This document shows positions 44,391 to 53,392 of a stretch of 64,000 nucleotides of DNA, one piece after another. Where the stretch lies: assembly GCA_963738445.1 (NCBI GenBank), contig CAVTWS010000023.1, positions 124,001 to 188,000 on the forward strand, given 5' to 3'. The notes under the pieces were generated by a model. That model was not told where the DNA came from. It was given only the letters and a program-made list of their open reading frames with translations, and made no database searches. A program made the position numbers and the translations under genes. The DNA is from CAVTWS01 sp963738445 (GTDB lineage Bacteria > Actinomycetota > Acidimicrobiia > Acidimicrobiales > SHLQ01). Within the stretch, counting starts at the first letter, position 1. Each line of letters begins with the position of its first letter.

Positions 44391-45050
44391 TCAGGGGTCG
44401 ATCGCGAATGGGGGGCCGTCGGCGCGATCGATGGTGGTGAACTCGGCGACGGGCTTGCGGGTCAGCTTGGTCGGCTGGTGGACGGGGTAGCCGAGCGCCA
44501 GCATGGCGGCGACGGCGTGGGTGGGTGGCAGGCCGATCAACTCGGCGACCCGGGGCTCGGCGCGGGCGAGCAGGGTGGTGAGCACGCCGCCGAGGCCTTC
44601 AGCTCGTGACGCCAGCAGGATGTTCTGCACGAACGTGTAGACCGACGCTCCGCCGACGATCGACGGCCGGTCGAGCAGACGGTCCGTGATGGCCAGGGCG
44701 CCGAGCTCCGCCAGGACCAGGAGGAGGAGCGGCACATCCTCGAGATGATCGGCGAAGTCATTCGGTGCGGGTGGGAGCGGCTCGTTCGACGGGGTCCACG
44801 AGGGTGAGAACGGCACGAGTCCGCGCCGATGGCCGTCGGCGTACTCGGCCCACACCTCGACGTAGATGTCCCGAAGGGCTCGGCGCACCTCGAGGTCCTT
44901 GACGACGATGACCCGCCACCCCTGCCGGTTGCCACCGCTCCCGGCAAACCGGGCCTGGTCGAGGATGCGGTGCAGCACCGCATCGGGTACGGGATCGGGT
45001 CGGAATGCCCGGATCGACGCCGTCGTCCGCATCGCCTGTTCGAGGTGCAT
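44391..45050 (-). CDS. Nitroreductase-family flavoprotein
   Basis: A 219-residue FMN-dependent oxidoreductase. Typical segments are MRTTASIRAFRPDPVPDAVL (phosphate-binding Arg), RFAGSGGNRQGWRVIVVKD, ASVYTFVQNILLASRAEGLG and AAMLALGYPVHQPTKLTRKP. FMN-dependent reductases of this family act on nitro compounds, quinones or enoates; the substrate is unknown. It is divergent from a truncated oxygenase fragment. Confidence 0.87.
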   Translation of the reverse strand: MHLEQAMRTTASIRAFRPDPVPDAVLHRILDQARFAGSGGNRQGWRVIVVKDLEVRRALRDIYVEVWAEYADGHRRGLVPFSPSWTPSNEPLPPAPNDFADHLEDVPLLLLVLAELGALAITDRLLDRPSIVGGASVYTFVQNILLASRAEGLGGVLTTLLARAEPRVAELIGLPPTHAVAAMLALGYPVHQPTKLTRKPVAEFTTIDRADGPPFAIDP

Positions 45051-45289
45051 GCCGGCGTTTCTACACCCGTTCGCTCGTTCCGGGGTGAGGTCGTCGTAGC
45101 GGGAGCGACCGGACTCGCGATGATGTGGTTCAGCGAGGCCGGCCGCACGCCGACGGTGCCGACGCCCGGGGGAACGGCGCGGGTGCCGTCGCCGAGCTTC
45201 CGCGGATGCATCCGTCGACGGGCCGGTCTACCCGCAGCGCTCGCTCGTTCGGAGCGGACAGGTCGAGGTCGCCTTTGCCCAGCAGGAGG

Positions 45290-45562
45290 CGTGGGGGCTC
45301 GGTCTGGTTGCTCACCGCCACGACTCCGATCGACGAGCAGACCAGACGTCACATGCGGGTGTGCTTCCTGGTCGACGAGGGCGGCGACGCCGTCGACCTG
45401 CGACCGTCGACCCGAGCGATGCTCGACGCCACCATCGCCGACGTCGCGCCGGACCTGCCGATCTGGGAGCACAAGGCCTATGTCGAACGGGCGCCGCTCG
45501 TGGCCGAGGACGGCCCGATCCGGATGCTGCGCTCCTCGGCCCGCCAGTTCTACGACGAGTAG
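45290..45562 (+). pseudogene. C-terminal fragment of a Rieske-type ring-hydroxylating oxygenase
   Basis: The frame gives VWLLTATTPIDEQTRRHMRV, then a mid part and ENKAY-like IWEHKAYVERAPLVAEDGPI, ending RMLRSSARQFYDE. This matches the end of KshA-like oxygenases (LTATTPID, IWExKxY). The catalytic domain and the Rieske centre are missing; the 240 bases before it (45051-45290) show only short, non-matching frames. It is most likely a decayed gene. Confidence 0.5.
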
Positions 45563-45566
45563 TGCT

Positions 45567-46427
45567 CTACGGCCAGTCACCAAGTCGGCGGCCGGCGGTC
45601 GTCGTGCGACGGAGGTTGGAACACCGGGTGTGGTGCGGTGCCACCGCGGACGCCGGTCGATCATCGGGGCAGTGGGTCCACGGTGACGTGGCGGCGACGG
45701 CGTCGTCGGCGGCCGATCGGAGCGCCCGCTGAGTCACCGCGTCGACGTCGAAGTCGTTGAGCTCGGGCATGGACTCGGGTCGTTGACCGGTCATCGTGTG
45801 GGCGATGACGAGCGCCGCGAGCAGAGAACCGGACGGCGAGGCGTGGTTGCCGTCGGAGGCGTGCAGCGGCGACACCGATTCGATCGCCCGGTCGAAGGCC
45901 TGGGGGATGGGAGGGACACACACCGGCTCGGCCTCGGCGATGCTCACGTGGAGTTCGAAGATGCGATCGGATTCGTCGATGCCACGGCGAGGCCACTCGG
46001 GAAACATGATCGGGACGGCGCCGGCCGCCCGCACCCGGCGCACCCACTCCTCGGCCTCCGCCGTCGAGTAGGCGACCGTGCCGCTGGCACTGTACCGCTG
46101 AGCCTGGAGGACGACATGGGTCCAGTTCCGACTCGCCAGCAGCTCGATCGAGGCTGGATCGCCGAGTCGATCGTCGAGGAACTGGTACCCGGGCGCGACC
46201 TCGTGGTCCACTGACCGCCCCGAGCCATCCGCCTCGACGAGCGTGGCGACCATGGTGGGAAGGTCGTTGGCTCGGGTGTGGCTGTTGCCGATGAACAAGA
46301 TGCTGATGCCCGCTTCGGCGGGAGCGGGGTCAGCGGGCACGGCGTTCGTAACTGCCGAGGCGGGCGACGACAGGCCGGCGACCGAGACGACGACGAGGGC
46401 GACGAGTCGGGGGAAGGCCGGCGTCAT
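45567..46427 (-). CDS. Secreted SGNH-hydrolase-like protein
   Basis: A 286-residue protein with a signal peptide (PRLVALVVVSVAGLSSPASA). The mature part begins with block I ISILFIGNSHTRANDLPTM, where GNSH carries the putative catalytic Ser. THVVLQAQRYSASGT and PIMFPEWPRR follow, and DGNHASPSGSLLAALVIA could give the Asp/His. This resembles the SGNH/DUF4886 group of exported proteins. The ATG is set by TACCAT six bases upstream on the minus strand. The substrate is unknown. Confidence 0.75.
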   Translation of the reverse strand: MTPAFPRLVALVVVSVAGLSSPASAVTNAVPADPAPAEAGISILFIGNSHTRANDLPTMVATLVEADGSGRSVDHEVAPGYQFLDDRLGDPASIELLASRNWTHVVLQAQRYSASGTVAYSTAEAEEWVRRVRAAGAVPIMFPEWPRRGIDESDRIFELHVSIAEAEPVCVPPIPQAFDRAIESVSPLHASDGNHASPSGSLLAALVIAHTMTGQRPESMPELNDFDVDAVTQRALRSAADDAVAATSPWTHCPDDRPASAVAPHHTRCSNLRRTTTAGRRLGDWP

Positions 46428-46433
46428 GGGCCG

Positions 46434-46439
46434 ATGGTA
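46434..46439 (-). promoter_or_regulatory. Probable -10 box, leaderless start at 46427
   Basis: Reads TACCAT on the minus strand, exactly six bases before the ATG of the secreted SGNH gene. Confidence 0.5.
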
Positions 46440-46570
46440 GTCGTGGCCCCCACCGGGTTCCCGGGTGACGCCGTTCTGAGCGACAATCGCGGCGCTCACG
46501 GCGTGCCCCTCCCGACGGTCGGGAGGCTTCGTGTGGGGAGCACGATGTCCGGTGAGGACAGGGGGATCCG

Positions 46571-47326
46571 ATGAGTGGGCTCGATGGGTGCCGGTTGTTG
46601 ATCGTGGGGGCGTCGTCGGGCGTGGGCCGTGAGCTCGGCCGGCAGGCGGCGGCGTCGGGCGCCCGGGTGGCGTTCGCGGCGCGACGGTCGGAGCTGGTGG
46701 CCGAAGCGGCGGCCGACGTGGGACAGAGCGCGATCGGCCTCACCTGCGACGCGCGCGACGAAGTCTCGTGCGCGGCAGTCGTCGCCGACACGGTGGCGGC
46801 GTTCGGTGGGCTCGACGCGGTCGTGTACGCCACGGCGATCGACATCCTCGTGCGGGTAGCCGAGGCCTCGATGGAGACGTGGGAGAACACGTTCGCCACC
46901 AACGTCTTCGGCGCCGCCCGGGTGACGGCGGCGGCGCTGCCCCACCTCCAGGCCTCGAAGGGCCGGATGGTGTACGTGTCGGCGTCGTCGGTCGATCGAC
47001 CGCTGCCGGGGATGGGGGTCTACGCGGCGAGCAAGGCGGCACTCGAGACGATGGCCCGCGCCTGGCAGGCCGAGCACCCCGATGTGTGCTTCGCCAACGT
47101 GCGGATCGGCTCCACGCTCGGCACCGGCGTCACCGATTCGTGGGATCGGCCGTTGCTCATGGAGCTGTCGCAGACGTGGAACGCGCTCGGCTACGTCCAC
47201 GACAACGGGCCCGGCGGACCCATGACCCTGCACGACGGCACGACCGCGATCCTGGCCGTGCTCACCTCGCCGGTATGGCTCCGCGAGGTGACCGCCGTGT
47301 CCGACCCCGGCCGCGACAACGCCTGA
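46571..47326 (+). CDS. Short-chain dehydrogenase/reductase
   Basis: A 251-residue SDR with LLIVGASSGVGRELGRQAA (cofactor loop), Ser/Tyr/Lys in VYVSASSVDRP and VYAASKAALETMARA. The NAG position reads YATAI, a variant. AGGGGG lies just before the ATG. It converges on the next SDR with 47 bases between them. Substrate and direction are unknown. Confidence 0.87.
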   Translation: MSGLDGCRLLIVGASSGVGRELGRQAAASGARVAFAARRSELVAEAAADVGQSAIGLTCDARDEVSCAAVVADTVAAFGGLDAVVYATAIDILVRVAEASMETWENTFATNVFGAARVTAAALPHLQASKGRMVYVSASSVDRPLPGMGVYAASKAALETMARAWQAEHPDVCFANVRIGSTLGTGVTDSWDRPLLMELSQTWNALGYVHDNGPGGPMTLHDGTTAILAVLTSPVWLREVTAVSDPGRDNA

Positions 47327-47373
47327 CCCCCCATCGCCGAGTCCGAGGATCGGCCGGAGAGCGACGAGTGGGG

Positions 47374-48297
47374 TCAGTCCTTGGAGCCGGCGCTCCGGCC
47401 GGTCATGATGCTCGTGGTGAGCAGGTAGTCCGGGGGGGTCATCTCGATCTGGGACCTGGCCCGGGCCTGGATCTTCGCCTGCTGGTCCTCGCTCGGCGCG
47501 GTGATCCAGAACGTGTCGTTGCGGATCCCTTCCAGACAGATGTCCGCGACTTCGGACAGGGGGGCGAAGACCACGTCGATCCCCGCCGACTTCGCTCGCT
47601 CCAAATACAGGCCCAGGCTGTCCCGGCCCTCCTTGGGCGGCGCTCCGGGTCGGTCGTAGCGGTCGGGCCGGTTCGCCCCGGGCCGCCAGATGCCCGTGTT
47701 GAGCATGCCGGGGGAGCGGGTGCTCGGGTAGAGCAAGGAGGCGCTGACCTTGGCGCCCACCTCGCGGAGCTGACCCCACAGGCATTCGGTGATCGTGGCG
47801 ACGGTCGACTTGGTCGCGGCGTACACCGCGCTGTTGACCAGCGGTGTGAACCCGCCATTGCCGGAGGTCGTGTTGACCACATGACCCTCGGTGTCCTGGG
47901 CGAGCATGGTCGGGACGAAGGCGTGGATGCCGTTGACCACCCCCATCACGTTCACATCGAACGACCATCGCCAGTCGTTGACGTGGTGGTCCCAGATCTG
48001 ACCTTCGGACCCGGACCCGATGCCGGCGTTGTTGCACAGCACGTGGACGGCGCCGAACGCCTCGAGCGTGGTGTCGCGCAGCGTCTCGACCGAGGCGAGA
48101 TCGGTGACGTCGGTGACCACGCCGATCACGTCGAGACCCTGGTCCCGCAGCTCGCCCGTGGTGCGGTCGACCAGCGCGGGGACGACGTCGGACACGACGC
48201 AGCGCATGCCCTCGGCACCGAACCGCTCCACCAGCGCCCGCCCGATGCCCTGACCGCTGCCGGTGACGACGGCGACCCGGCCGGTGAGCTCCCGCAT
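47374..48297 (-). CDS. Short-chain dehydrogenase/reductase
   Basis: A 307-residue classical SDR: VAVVTGSGQGIGRALVERFG, VLCNNAGIG, and Tyr/Lys in VYAATKSTVATITECLW, with a long C-terminal extension (RPDRYDRPGAPPKEGRD) seen in SDRs of steroid and terpene degradation. Its ATG overlaps the stop of the VOC gene upstream (TGATG), so the two are coupled. Confidence 0.87.
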   Translation of the reverse strand: MRELTGRVAVVTGSGQGIGRALVERFGAEGMRCVVSDVVPALVDRTTGELRDQGLDVIGVVTDVTDLASVETLRDTTLEAFGAVHVLCNNAGIGSGSEGQIWDHHVNDWRWSFDVNVMGVVNGIHAFVPTMLAQDTEGHVVNTTSGNGGFTPLVNSAVYAATKSTVATITECLWGQLREVGAKVSASLLYPSTRSPGMLNTGIWRPGANRPDRYDRPGAPPKEGRDSLGLYLERAKSAGIDVVFAPLSEVADICLEGIRNDTFWITAPSEDQQAKIQARARSQIEMTPPDYLLTTSIMTGRSAGSKD

Positions 48298-48734
48298 CAG
48301 GAACCGCCCCCGGCGGCGATCTTCTTAGGATCGGGTACCCCGGGCTGGGTGCCGTCGTGGTACTCGATGAACTCGAGCAGGTAGCCGTCGTAGTCCTTGA
48401 CGAAGGCGATGGTGACGGGCCAGCGGTCGAGTGGGGTCGGCTCCATCACCGACTCGCAGCCGGCGGCGATGGCCCGCTCGTACAGGGATCGGACGTCGTC
48501 GGTGTTGACGTAGAGCTTCCACATCGCGGTGCCCATGTCGATCGGGCCCGTCTGGTCGAGTTGCTGGGCGAGCTGCATCCGGCTGCCTCCGTGGGGAGAC
48601 TGCAGGATCGCTTCCCGGGCGGTCTCGATCTCCGTGCGGCTCACGAGCGGCACGCCGATCACCTCGTCCCAGAGCTTGACCGAGCGGTCGAGATCGCTCA
48701 CGTTGATGCAGTACTGCGACAGGATAGAGACCAT
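48297..48734 (-). CDS. VOC-superfamily (glyoxalase/dioxygenase-like) protein
   Basis: A 145-residue vicinal-oxygen-chelate protein: SQYCINVSDLDRSVKLWDEV, then MWKLYVNTDDVRSLYERAIA, and FVKDYDGYLLEFIEYHDGTQ with the C-terminal Glu ligand in LLEFIEY. The start is placed at the ATG (48734) nearest the domain. Coupling to the SDR points to a joint catabolic step. It is divergent from the LLM gene, with 107 bases between the starts. Confidence 0.83.
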   Translation of the reverse strand: MVSILSQYCINVSDLDRSVKLWDEVIGVPLVSRTEIETAREAILQSPHGGSRMQLAQQLDQTGPIDMGTAMWKLYVNTDDVRSLYERAIAAGCESVMEPTPLDRWPVTIAFVKDYDGYLLEFIEYHDGTQPGVPDPKKIAAGGGS

Positions 48735-48841
48735 GGCCCTCACGTTTCGTTGCGTTGAGCACCACCGTAATAGCGTCCGCGGCTGACCCGCAGATCCGTC
48801 CCGAGCCCAGGCGCGGCGGGCCCGACCGACAGGAGACTTCC

Positions 48842-49723
48842 GTGCCCGACCTCCACCAGCGGCTGCACACTCCGGGGGTGTGGGCGTTCGCCGAGAACCT
48901 GCCGGCGACCCAGGCCGCCGAACATGCGGCCCGGATCGAACAGCTCGGCTACTCGGCGTTGTGGATCCCCGAGATGATGGGCCGGGACCCGTTCGCCCAC
49001 GCCGCCTACCTGGCCACGGCGACCTCGTCGATGATCCTTGCCACCGGGATCGCGAACATCCACCATCGTCACCCGGGCGTGATGAAGCAGGCGGCCGACA
49101 CCGTCGCCGAGCAGAGCGGCGGCCGTTTCCTCCTCGGCATCGGCGTGAGCCACGCCATGATGGTCGAAGGCCTCCGCGGGCTCGACTACTCCAAGCCGCT
49201 GGCCAAGATGCGTTCGTACCTCGAGAGCATGAAGGCCTCGATGTACATGGCGGTCCCGCCGGCGGAACCGACCCCGATCGTGCTCGCCGCGCTCGGCCCG
49301 AAGATGCTGGCGCTGTCGGCCGAGCTGACGGAGGGCGCGCACCCGTACTGGACGACTCCCGAGCACACGGCGCAGGCCCGCGAGATCCTGGGGGCCGACA
49401 AGCTGCTCTGTGTCGAGCAGAAGGTGGTCCTGTCGACCGACGCCGCCGAGGCCCGGGCGGCGGGCATGGCCGGCTTGGCCATGTACGCCACCTTGCCCAA
49501 CTACCGCAACAACTGGCTGCGTCTGGGGTACACCGACGACGAGATCGATCAGGGCGCGCCGCGGTTCATCGACGCCGTGCTGGCCTGGGGCGACGCCGCA
49601 GCGATCCAGCGCCGGGTGCAGGCGCACTACGACGCGGGCGCGACCCACGTCTGCATCCAGCCCCTGGCCACGGTCGGTGACTACGCCATCGACTGGGCGG
49701 CGCTCGAAACGCTGGCGCCGTGA
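48842..49723 (+). CDS. LLM-class (luciferase-like, probably F420-dependent) oxidoreductase
   Basis: A 293-residue TIM-barrel protein: LGYSALWIPEMMGRDPFAHA, ATGIANIHHRHP, QSGGRFLLGIGVSHA and PIVLAALGPKMLALSAELTEG are signatures of the LLM/F420 family (TIGR03620-like). The GTG is set by AGGAG six bases before it. Its stop overlaps the start of the next gene (GTGA). It probably uses F420 or FMN on a small organic substrate. Confidence 0.87.
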   Translation: MPDLHQRLHTPGVWAFAENLPATQAAEHAARIEQLGYSALWIPEMMGRDPFAHAAYLATATSSMILATGIANIHHRHPGVMKQAADTVAEQSGGRFLLGIGVSHAMMVEGLRGLDYSKPLAKMRSYLESMKASMYMAVPPAEPTPIVLAALGPKMLALSAELTEGAHPYWTTPEHTAQAREILGADKLLCVEQKVVLSTDAAEARAAGMAGLAMYATLPNYRNNWLRLGYTDDEIDQGAPRFIDAVLAWGDAAAIQRRVQAHYDAGATHVCIQPLATVGDYAIDWAALETLAP

Positions 49724-50433
49724 CCGCGCCCGTCGTCCTCGTCCACGGCGCCTGGCACGGGGCGTGGTGCTGGGATCTCGTGGTCGACGAGCTCGCCTCG
49801 CTCGGCCGGGCTGCGGTGGCGGTCGAGCTGCCGCTCACCGGACTCGGCGACGATGTCGAGGCGGCTCGCCGCGCCGTGACCGACGCCGGCGAAGGTGCCG
49901 TCGTCGTCGGGCACTCCTACGGAGGTCTGGTCATCTCCCTGGCCGCCAGCGGAGCATCGACACCGGCTCGGCTCGTCTACCTGGCTGCGCTCATGCTCGA
50001 CACCGGCGACGATGTGGCCCAGGTCATGGGGGAGGCGCAGAGCGACCTCCTCAGCGCCCTCGTCCCGGTCGACGGCGGGGTCCGGGTCGACCCAGAACGC
50101 GCGGCCGACCTCTTCTACGGCGACCTCGACCCGGCCGCTGCCGCGCTGGCCGTGAGCAAGCTGCGGACCCAGGGCGCCGGCGACGGGTTCGACATGTCCG
50201 CCCGGCCGGCCTGGAAGGACACACCGTCGACGTACGTGGTGTGCACCGCGGATCGGGCCCTCCCCGTCGAGGCTCAGCGGACCATGGCGCAGCAGGCGAC
50301 CGACATCGTCGAGTGGCCGACCGACCACTCGCCCTTCCTCAGCCGGCCGGCCGAGGTGGCCCGCCTCCTGGCCTCCTACGTGAGCTCGCCGCGCGGGCCT
50401 ACAACGTGTTCTGGTACGGGAACCGGGCGGTGA
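49720..50433 (+). CDS. Alpha/beta-hydrolase, esterase-like
   Basis: A 237-residue hydrolase of the methylesterase/HNL type: VVLVHGAWHGAWCWDLV, nucleophile VVVGHSYGGLVI, Asp in YVVCTADRAL and His in EWPTDHSPFLSRPAEV. It is coupled to the LLM gene by a GTGA overlap and converges on an SDR gene, with a 35-base overlap at the 3' ends. The last residues (RGPTTCSGTGTGR) lie in that overlap and are not conserved in type. Confidence 0.85.
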   Translation: MTAPVVLVHGAWHGAWCWDLVVDELASLGRAAVAVELPLTGLGDDVEAARRAVTDAGEGAVVVGHSYGGLVISLAASGASTPARLVYLAALMLDTGDDVAQVMGEAQSDLLSALVPVDGGVRVDPERAADLFYGDLDPAAAALAVSKLRTQGAGDGFDMSARPAWKDTPSTYVVCTADRALPVEAQRTMAQQATDIVEWPTDHSPFLSRPAEVARLLASYVSSPRGPTTCSGTGTGR

Positions 50434-51202
50434 CCCCGCCGTCGACGATGACGGTCTGGCCGGTGATGAAGCTCGATAGGTCCGAAGAGAGGAACAGGGC
50501 CGCGCCGGCGATGTCGGCCGGGAGGCCGATACGTCCGAGCGGCGAGTCGGCGGCGCTCTTGGCCAGGCCGGCCTCGTCCATGGCGGCGGCCATGCGCGGC
50601 GTGAGGATCGACCCGGGGGCCACGGCGTTGGCCCGTACGCCGCGGGGGCCGAGCTCCTCGGCGAGCGACATCACCCACGACATCAACCCGGCCTTCGCGG
50701 CGCCGTAACCGGCGTGGTTCGGGGCGGCGCTCAGGCCGCTCACGGACGCGATGAACACCATCGTGCCGCCCCCGGAGGCGACGATGCGCCGGCCCAGCTC
50801 CTGGGACAGGAGGTAGGCGTGGCGCAGCACGATGTCGAACTGCCAGTCCCAAGTCGTGTCGTCGATGTCGAGCACACCGGCCCACGCGGCGACACCGATG
50901 ATGTCGACGAACCCCGAGATCGTGCCGAGCGTGGACTCGGCGAACTCGCCCAGGCGGGCGACATCGGCCCGGGTGGTCATGTCGCCGACGAACGGCACCC
51001 CGATGCCGATCTCGTCGGCGATCTCCTGCGCCCGGTCGGCGTCGACGTCGACGCACACGATGCGCTCGGCCCCGGCCTGGGTCAGCGCGTGGCACGTCTG
51101 GCGCCCCATGCCCTGTCCGGCACCGACGACGACGAAACGTCGTCCGTCGACGCGGAGGTTGCCGAGGTAGTCGGGCACGGGCGTGTTGTCGGTGGCGGTC
51201 AT
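50399..51202 (-). CDS. Short-chain dehydrogenase/reductase
   Basis: A 267-residue SDR: RFVVVGAGQGMGRQTCHALT, IASVSGLSAAPNHAGYGAAKAGLMSWVM (Ser, Tyr, Lys), and end FITGQTVIVDGGVTARFPYQ. The ATG at 51202 has AGGGGAA three bases upstream; the open frame extends far beyond it but only as antisense to the IclR gene region. It is next to iclR and probably regulated by it. Confidence 0.88.
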   Translation of the reverse strand: MTATDNTPVPDYLGNLRVDGRRFVVVGAGQGMGRQTCHALTQAGAERIVCVDVDADRAQEIADEIGIGVPFVGDMTTRADVARLGEFAESTLGTISGFVDIIGVAAWAGVLDIDDTTWDWQFDIVLRHAYLLSQELGRRIVASGGGTMVFIASVSGLSAAPNHAGYGAAKAGLMSWVMSLAEELGPRGVRANAVAPGSILTPRMAAAMDEAGLAKSAADSPLGRIGLPADIAGAALFLSSDLSSFITGQTVIVDGGVTARFPYQNTL

Positions 51203-51231
51203 GGGTTCCCCTGGTCGTTGGTGGATGGTGG

Positions 51232-52101
51232 TCAGCCGGGCTGGCGTCCGAGCGTGCGTTTGGTGATGACGGTGGCAGCGCCCACCAGGGCGTCGGCGAC
51301 GCGACGGATGTCGGCGGCACTCTGGGCGGGAGCAAATCCGGAGGCGGTGATCGCGGCGGCGACGCGGGCCTGCTCGTCGAAGACCGGAGCGGCGGTCATG
51401 ACGACGTCGTAGGTGCGTTCGTCGTCGACGGCCTCCAGGTGGTAGCGGGAGTGGGCGAGCTGGGCGAGCAGCTGATCGATGTCGCCGGGATCGGGCCCGG
51501 TGACCGCCGATGCGAAGGTGCGTCGTGCCTCCGATTCGAGCGCCACGGCGTAGCCCCGCGCCTGCACCAGATCCAGCTGGCGCCGCAGGCCGGCGACCTC
51601 GTCCGGACCGAGGGGTGGGTGAGCCCGACCCAACCACGCCCCGATCTCGGGTTCGGGCGCCCACGCCAGGAAGACGGTTCCGAGAGGCGGGTTGAGCGGC
51701 AGGCGCTGCCCCACGCGCAACGGGCTCCCGAACTCGGAGTGATGGCCGCAACGGCTGACCACGATGATGTCGACTCCCGCCGGCGCGGTGAGCACGATCT
51801 CGAGCCCGAGGTCGGCGCTGAGGCGGTCGAGGTGACGCGCCGCCTCCTGGAGCCCGGCGTGCTGCTCGGCGGCGACCGTGCCGGCGGCGACCAGGGCCGC
51901 CCCGAGTCCGTAGGTGCGGTGGTGAGGGTGCCGCTCCACGAACCCCTTTCGCTCGAGCACGGCGAGCAGTGCGTGCAGAGATGCCGGGTTGACGCCGGTC
52001 GACCGCCCGATCTCGGTGAGCGTGAACCGCTGCCCCGGCTGCTGCACGAGCAGGTCGATGACGTCGAGCGCCCGATCGGCGGCGAGCGCCGGCCGGGCCA
52101 T
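51232..52101 (-). CDS. IclR-family transcriptional regulator
   Basis: A 289-residue regulator. The N-terminal winged helix is ALDVIDLLVQQPGQRFTLTE, IGRSTGVNPASLHALLAVLE, RKGFVERHP. The C-terminal effector-binding domain has LSADLGLEIVLTAPAGVDII, VGQRLPLNPPLGTVFLAWAP and EARRTFASAVTGP. It is divergent from the LLM/SDR pair at 52229 across a palindrome and follows that system's logic: it probably controls both that pair and the neighbouring SDR gene. Confidence 0.88.
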   Translation of the reverse strand: MARPALAADRALDVIDLLVQQPGQRFTLTEIGRSTGVNPASLHALLAVLERKGFVERHPHHRTYGLGAALVAAGTVAAEQHAGLQEAARHLDRLSADLGLEIVLTAPAGVDIIVVSRCGHHSEFGSPLRVGQRLPLNPPLGTVFLAWAPEPEIGAWLGRAHPPLGPDEVAGLRRQLDLVQARGYAVALESEARRTFASAVTGPDPGDIDQLLAQLAHSRYHLEAVDDERTYDVVMTAAPVFDEQARVAAAITASGFAPAQSAADIRRVADALVGAATVITKRTLGRQPG

Positions 52102-52163
52102 CAGCCCCGGGGTGCCGCGGTCGATTGACGGCCGGCGAGTCGGTGTGGTTCGATGCCGGTGGA

Positions 52164-52188
52164 CATTACAAAGCTGACTTTGACAATG
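52164..52188. promoter_or_regulatory. Palindromic operator in the iclR/LLM intergenic region
   Basis: CATTACAAAG (52164-52173) faces CTTTGACAATG (52178-52188) around CTGA, a nearly perfect dyad in AT-rich DNA between the divergent iclR and LLM genes. Binding by the adjacent IclR protein is inferred. Confidence 0.6.
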
Positions 52189-52194
52189 CAAAAA

Positions 52195-52212
52195 CCCCAC
52201 CCAAGGGTGGGG
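52195..52212 (-). terminator. Intrinsic-terminator-like hairpin with T5 on the minus strand
   Basis: CCCCACCC (52195-52202) pairs with GGGTGGGG (52205-52212) around two bases. Read on the minus strand the stem is followed at once by five T (52194-52190). It lies 17 bases before the LLM start codon, so in the plus-strand transcript it is a 5'-leader hairpin, and on the minus strand it would stop transcripts running toward iclR. Confidence 0.6.
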
Positions 52213-52228
52213 TCGAGGGGGACCCACC

Positions 52229-53378
52229 GTGAAGCTCGACCTGCTCTACGAGTTCCAGCCCAAGATCGGGCCGTACGACAAGCCGTTCCCGGACGGCCAG
52301 AAGGAGGCCGAGCAGGCCACGTACTACGAGGCCTTCGAAGAGATCAAGCTGGCCGATCGGCTCGGCTTCCAGACCGTCTGGGTGGTCGAGCACCACTTCC
52401 GGGAGATGCGCTCGGCGTCCCCGTCGAACGAGGTCATCCTCGGGGCGCTGTCCCAGGCCACCAAGAACATCCGGCTCGGCTTCGGCGTGGTGTTCATGCC
52501 GCCCGGGTTCCAGCATCCGATCCGGGTCGCCGAGAAGGTGGCCACCGTCGACGTCTTGAGCCGCGGTCGGGTCGAGTGGGGCACCGGACGGTCGACCCCC
52601 AACGAGCAACTGGCGTTCCACGTGCCCGCCGATGATCGATCCCGGGACATGTGGCGCGACGGCGTCGAATTCGTCGTCCATGCCTGGCAGAACGAACGCA
52701 TGTCGTGGAAGAGCGACAACATCGACTTCCCCGAGCGCGTTCATCTGCCCCAGTCCCTACCAGGACCCCCATCCGCCGGCGTGGCTCGCTGCGGCCGGCG
52801 AGCAGTCGGCGTACCGGGCCGGTCAGCTCGGCTTCGGCCTGCTGTCGTTCGCGCTCATGCAGCCGGTCGAGGCCATGGCCGCCCACATCGAGCTGTACCG
52901 CAAGGGCCAGTCCGAGTGCGAGCAGCCGCTGACGGCGTTCAAGAACGACCGGGTGGGCGCCTACACGTTGGTGCACTGCGTCGACGACATCGACGAGGCC
53001 GCCGACTACGGCCTGTGGGATTCGGTGACGTGGTGGTACCAGCACCTGGCCGAGTTCACGCTGGAGTGGGAGATGAAACACCTCTCCCAGGAGGAGCGCG
53101 ACGCCGTGTTCCCGCTGCTCAAGCCGACCATCGAAGGCAACATCGACATCAACAAGTACACCGACGAGGACATGATCATCGTCGGCACTCCCGAGGAGTG
53201 CCTACGCAAGATCCTCCGCTACGAGGAAGCGGGCGTCGATCAGCTGCTCTGCTACGTGCAGTTCGGCCGGCTGCCCCACGAGAAGGTCATGCGGGGCATC
53301 GAGCTGCTCGGGACCAAGGTGATCCCCGAGCTCGAACGCCGGGGTCACCGGGTCGACTACACGGCCATGTTCGGCTGA
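52229..53378 (+). CDS. LLM-class flavin-dependent oxidoreductase (one frameshift)
   Basis: About 382 residues across one extra base near 52740-52755. The first part has FEEIKLADRLGFQTVWVVEH, HFREMRSASPSNEVILGALS, IRLGFGVVFMPPGFQHPIRV and DVLSRGRVEWGTGRSTPNEQ. After the shift come PSPYQDPHPPAWLAAAGEQS, YRAGQLGFGLLSFAL and MIIVGTPEECLRKILRYEEA. These are bacterial-luciferase-family flavin and substrate segments. The GTG has GAGGGGG seven bases upstream. It is followed 14 bases later by an SDR gene, and both are probably under the IclR operator. Confidence 0.85.
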
Positions 53379-53392
53379 GCGGTCAGCGACCC

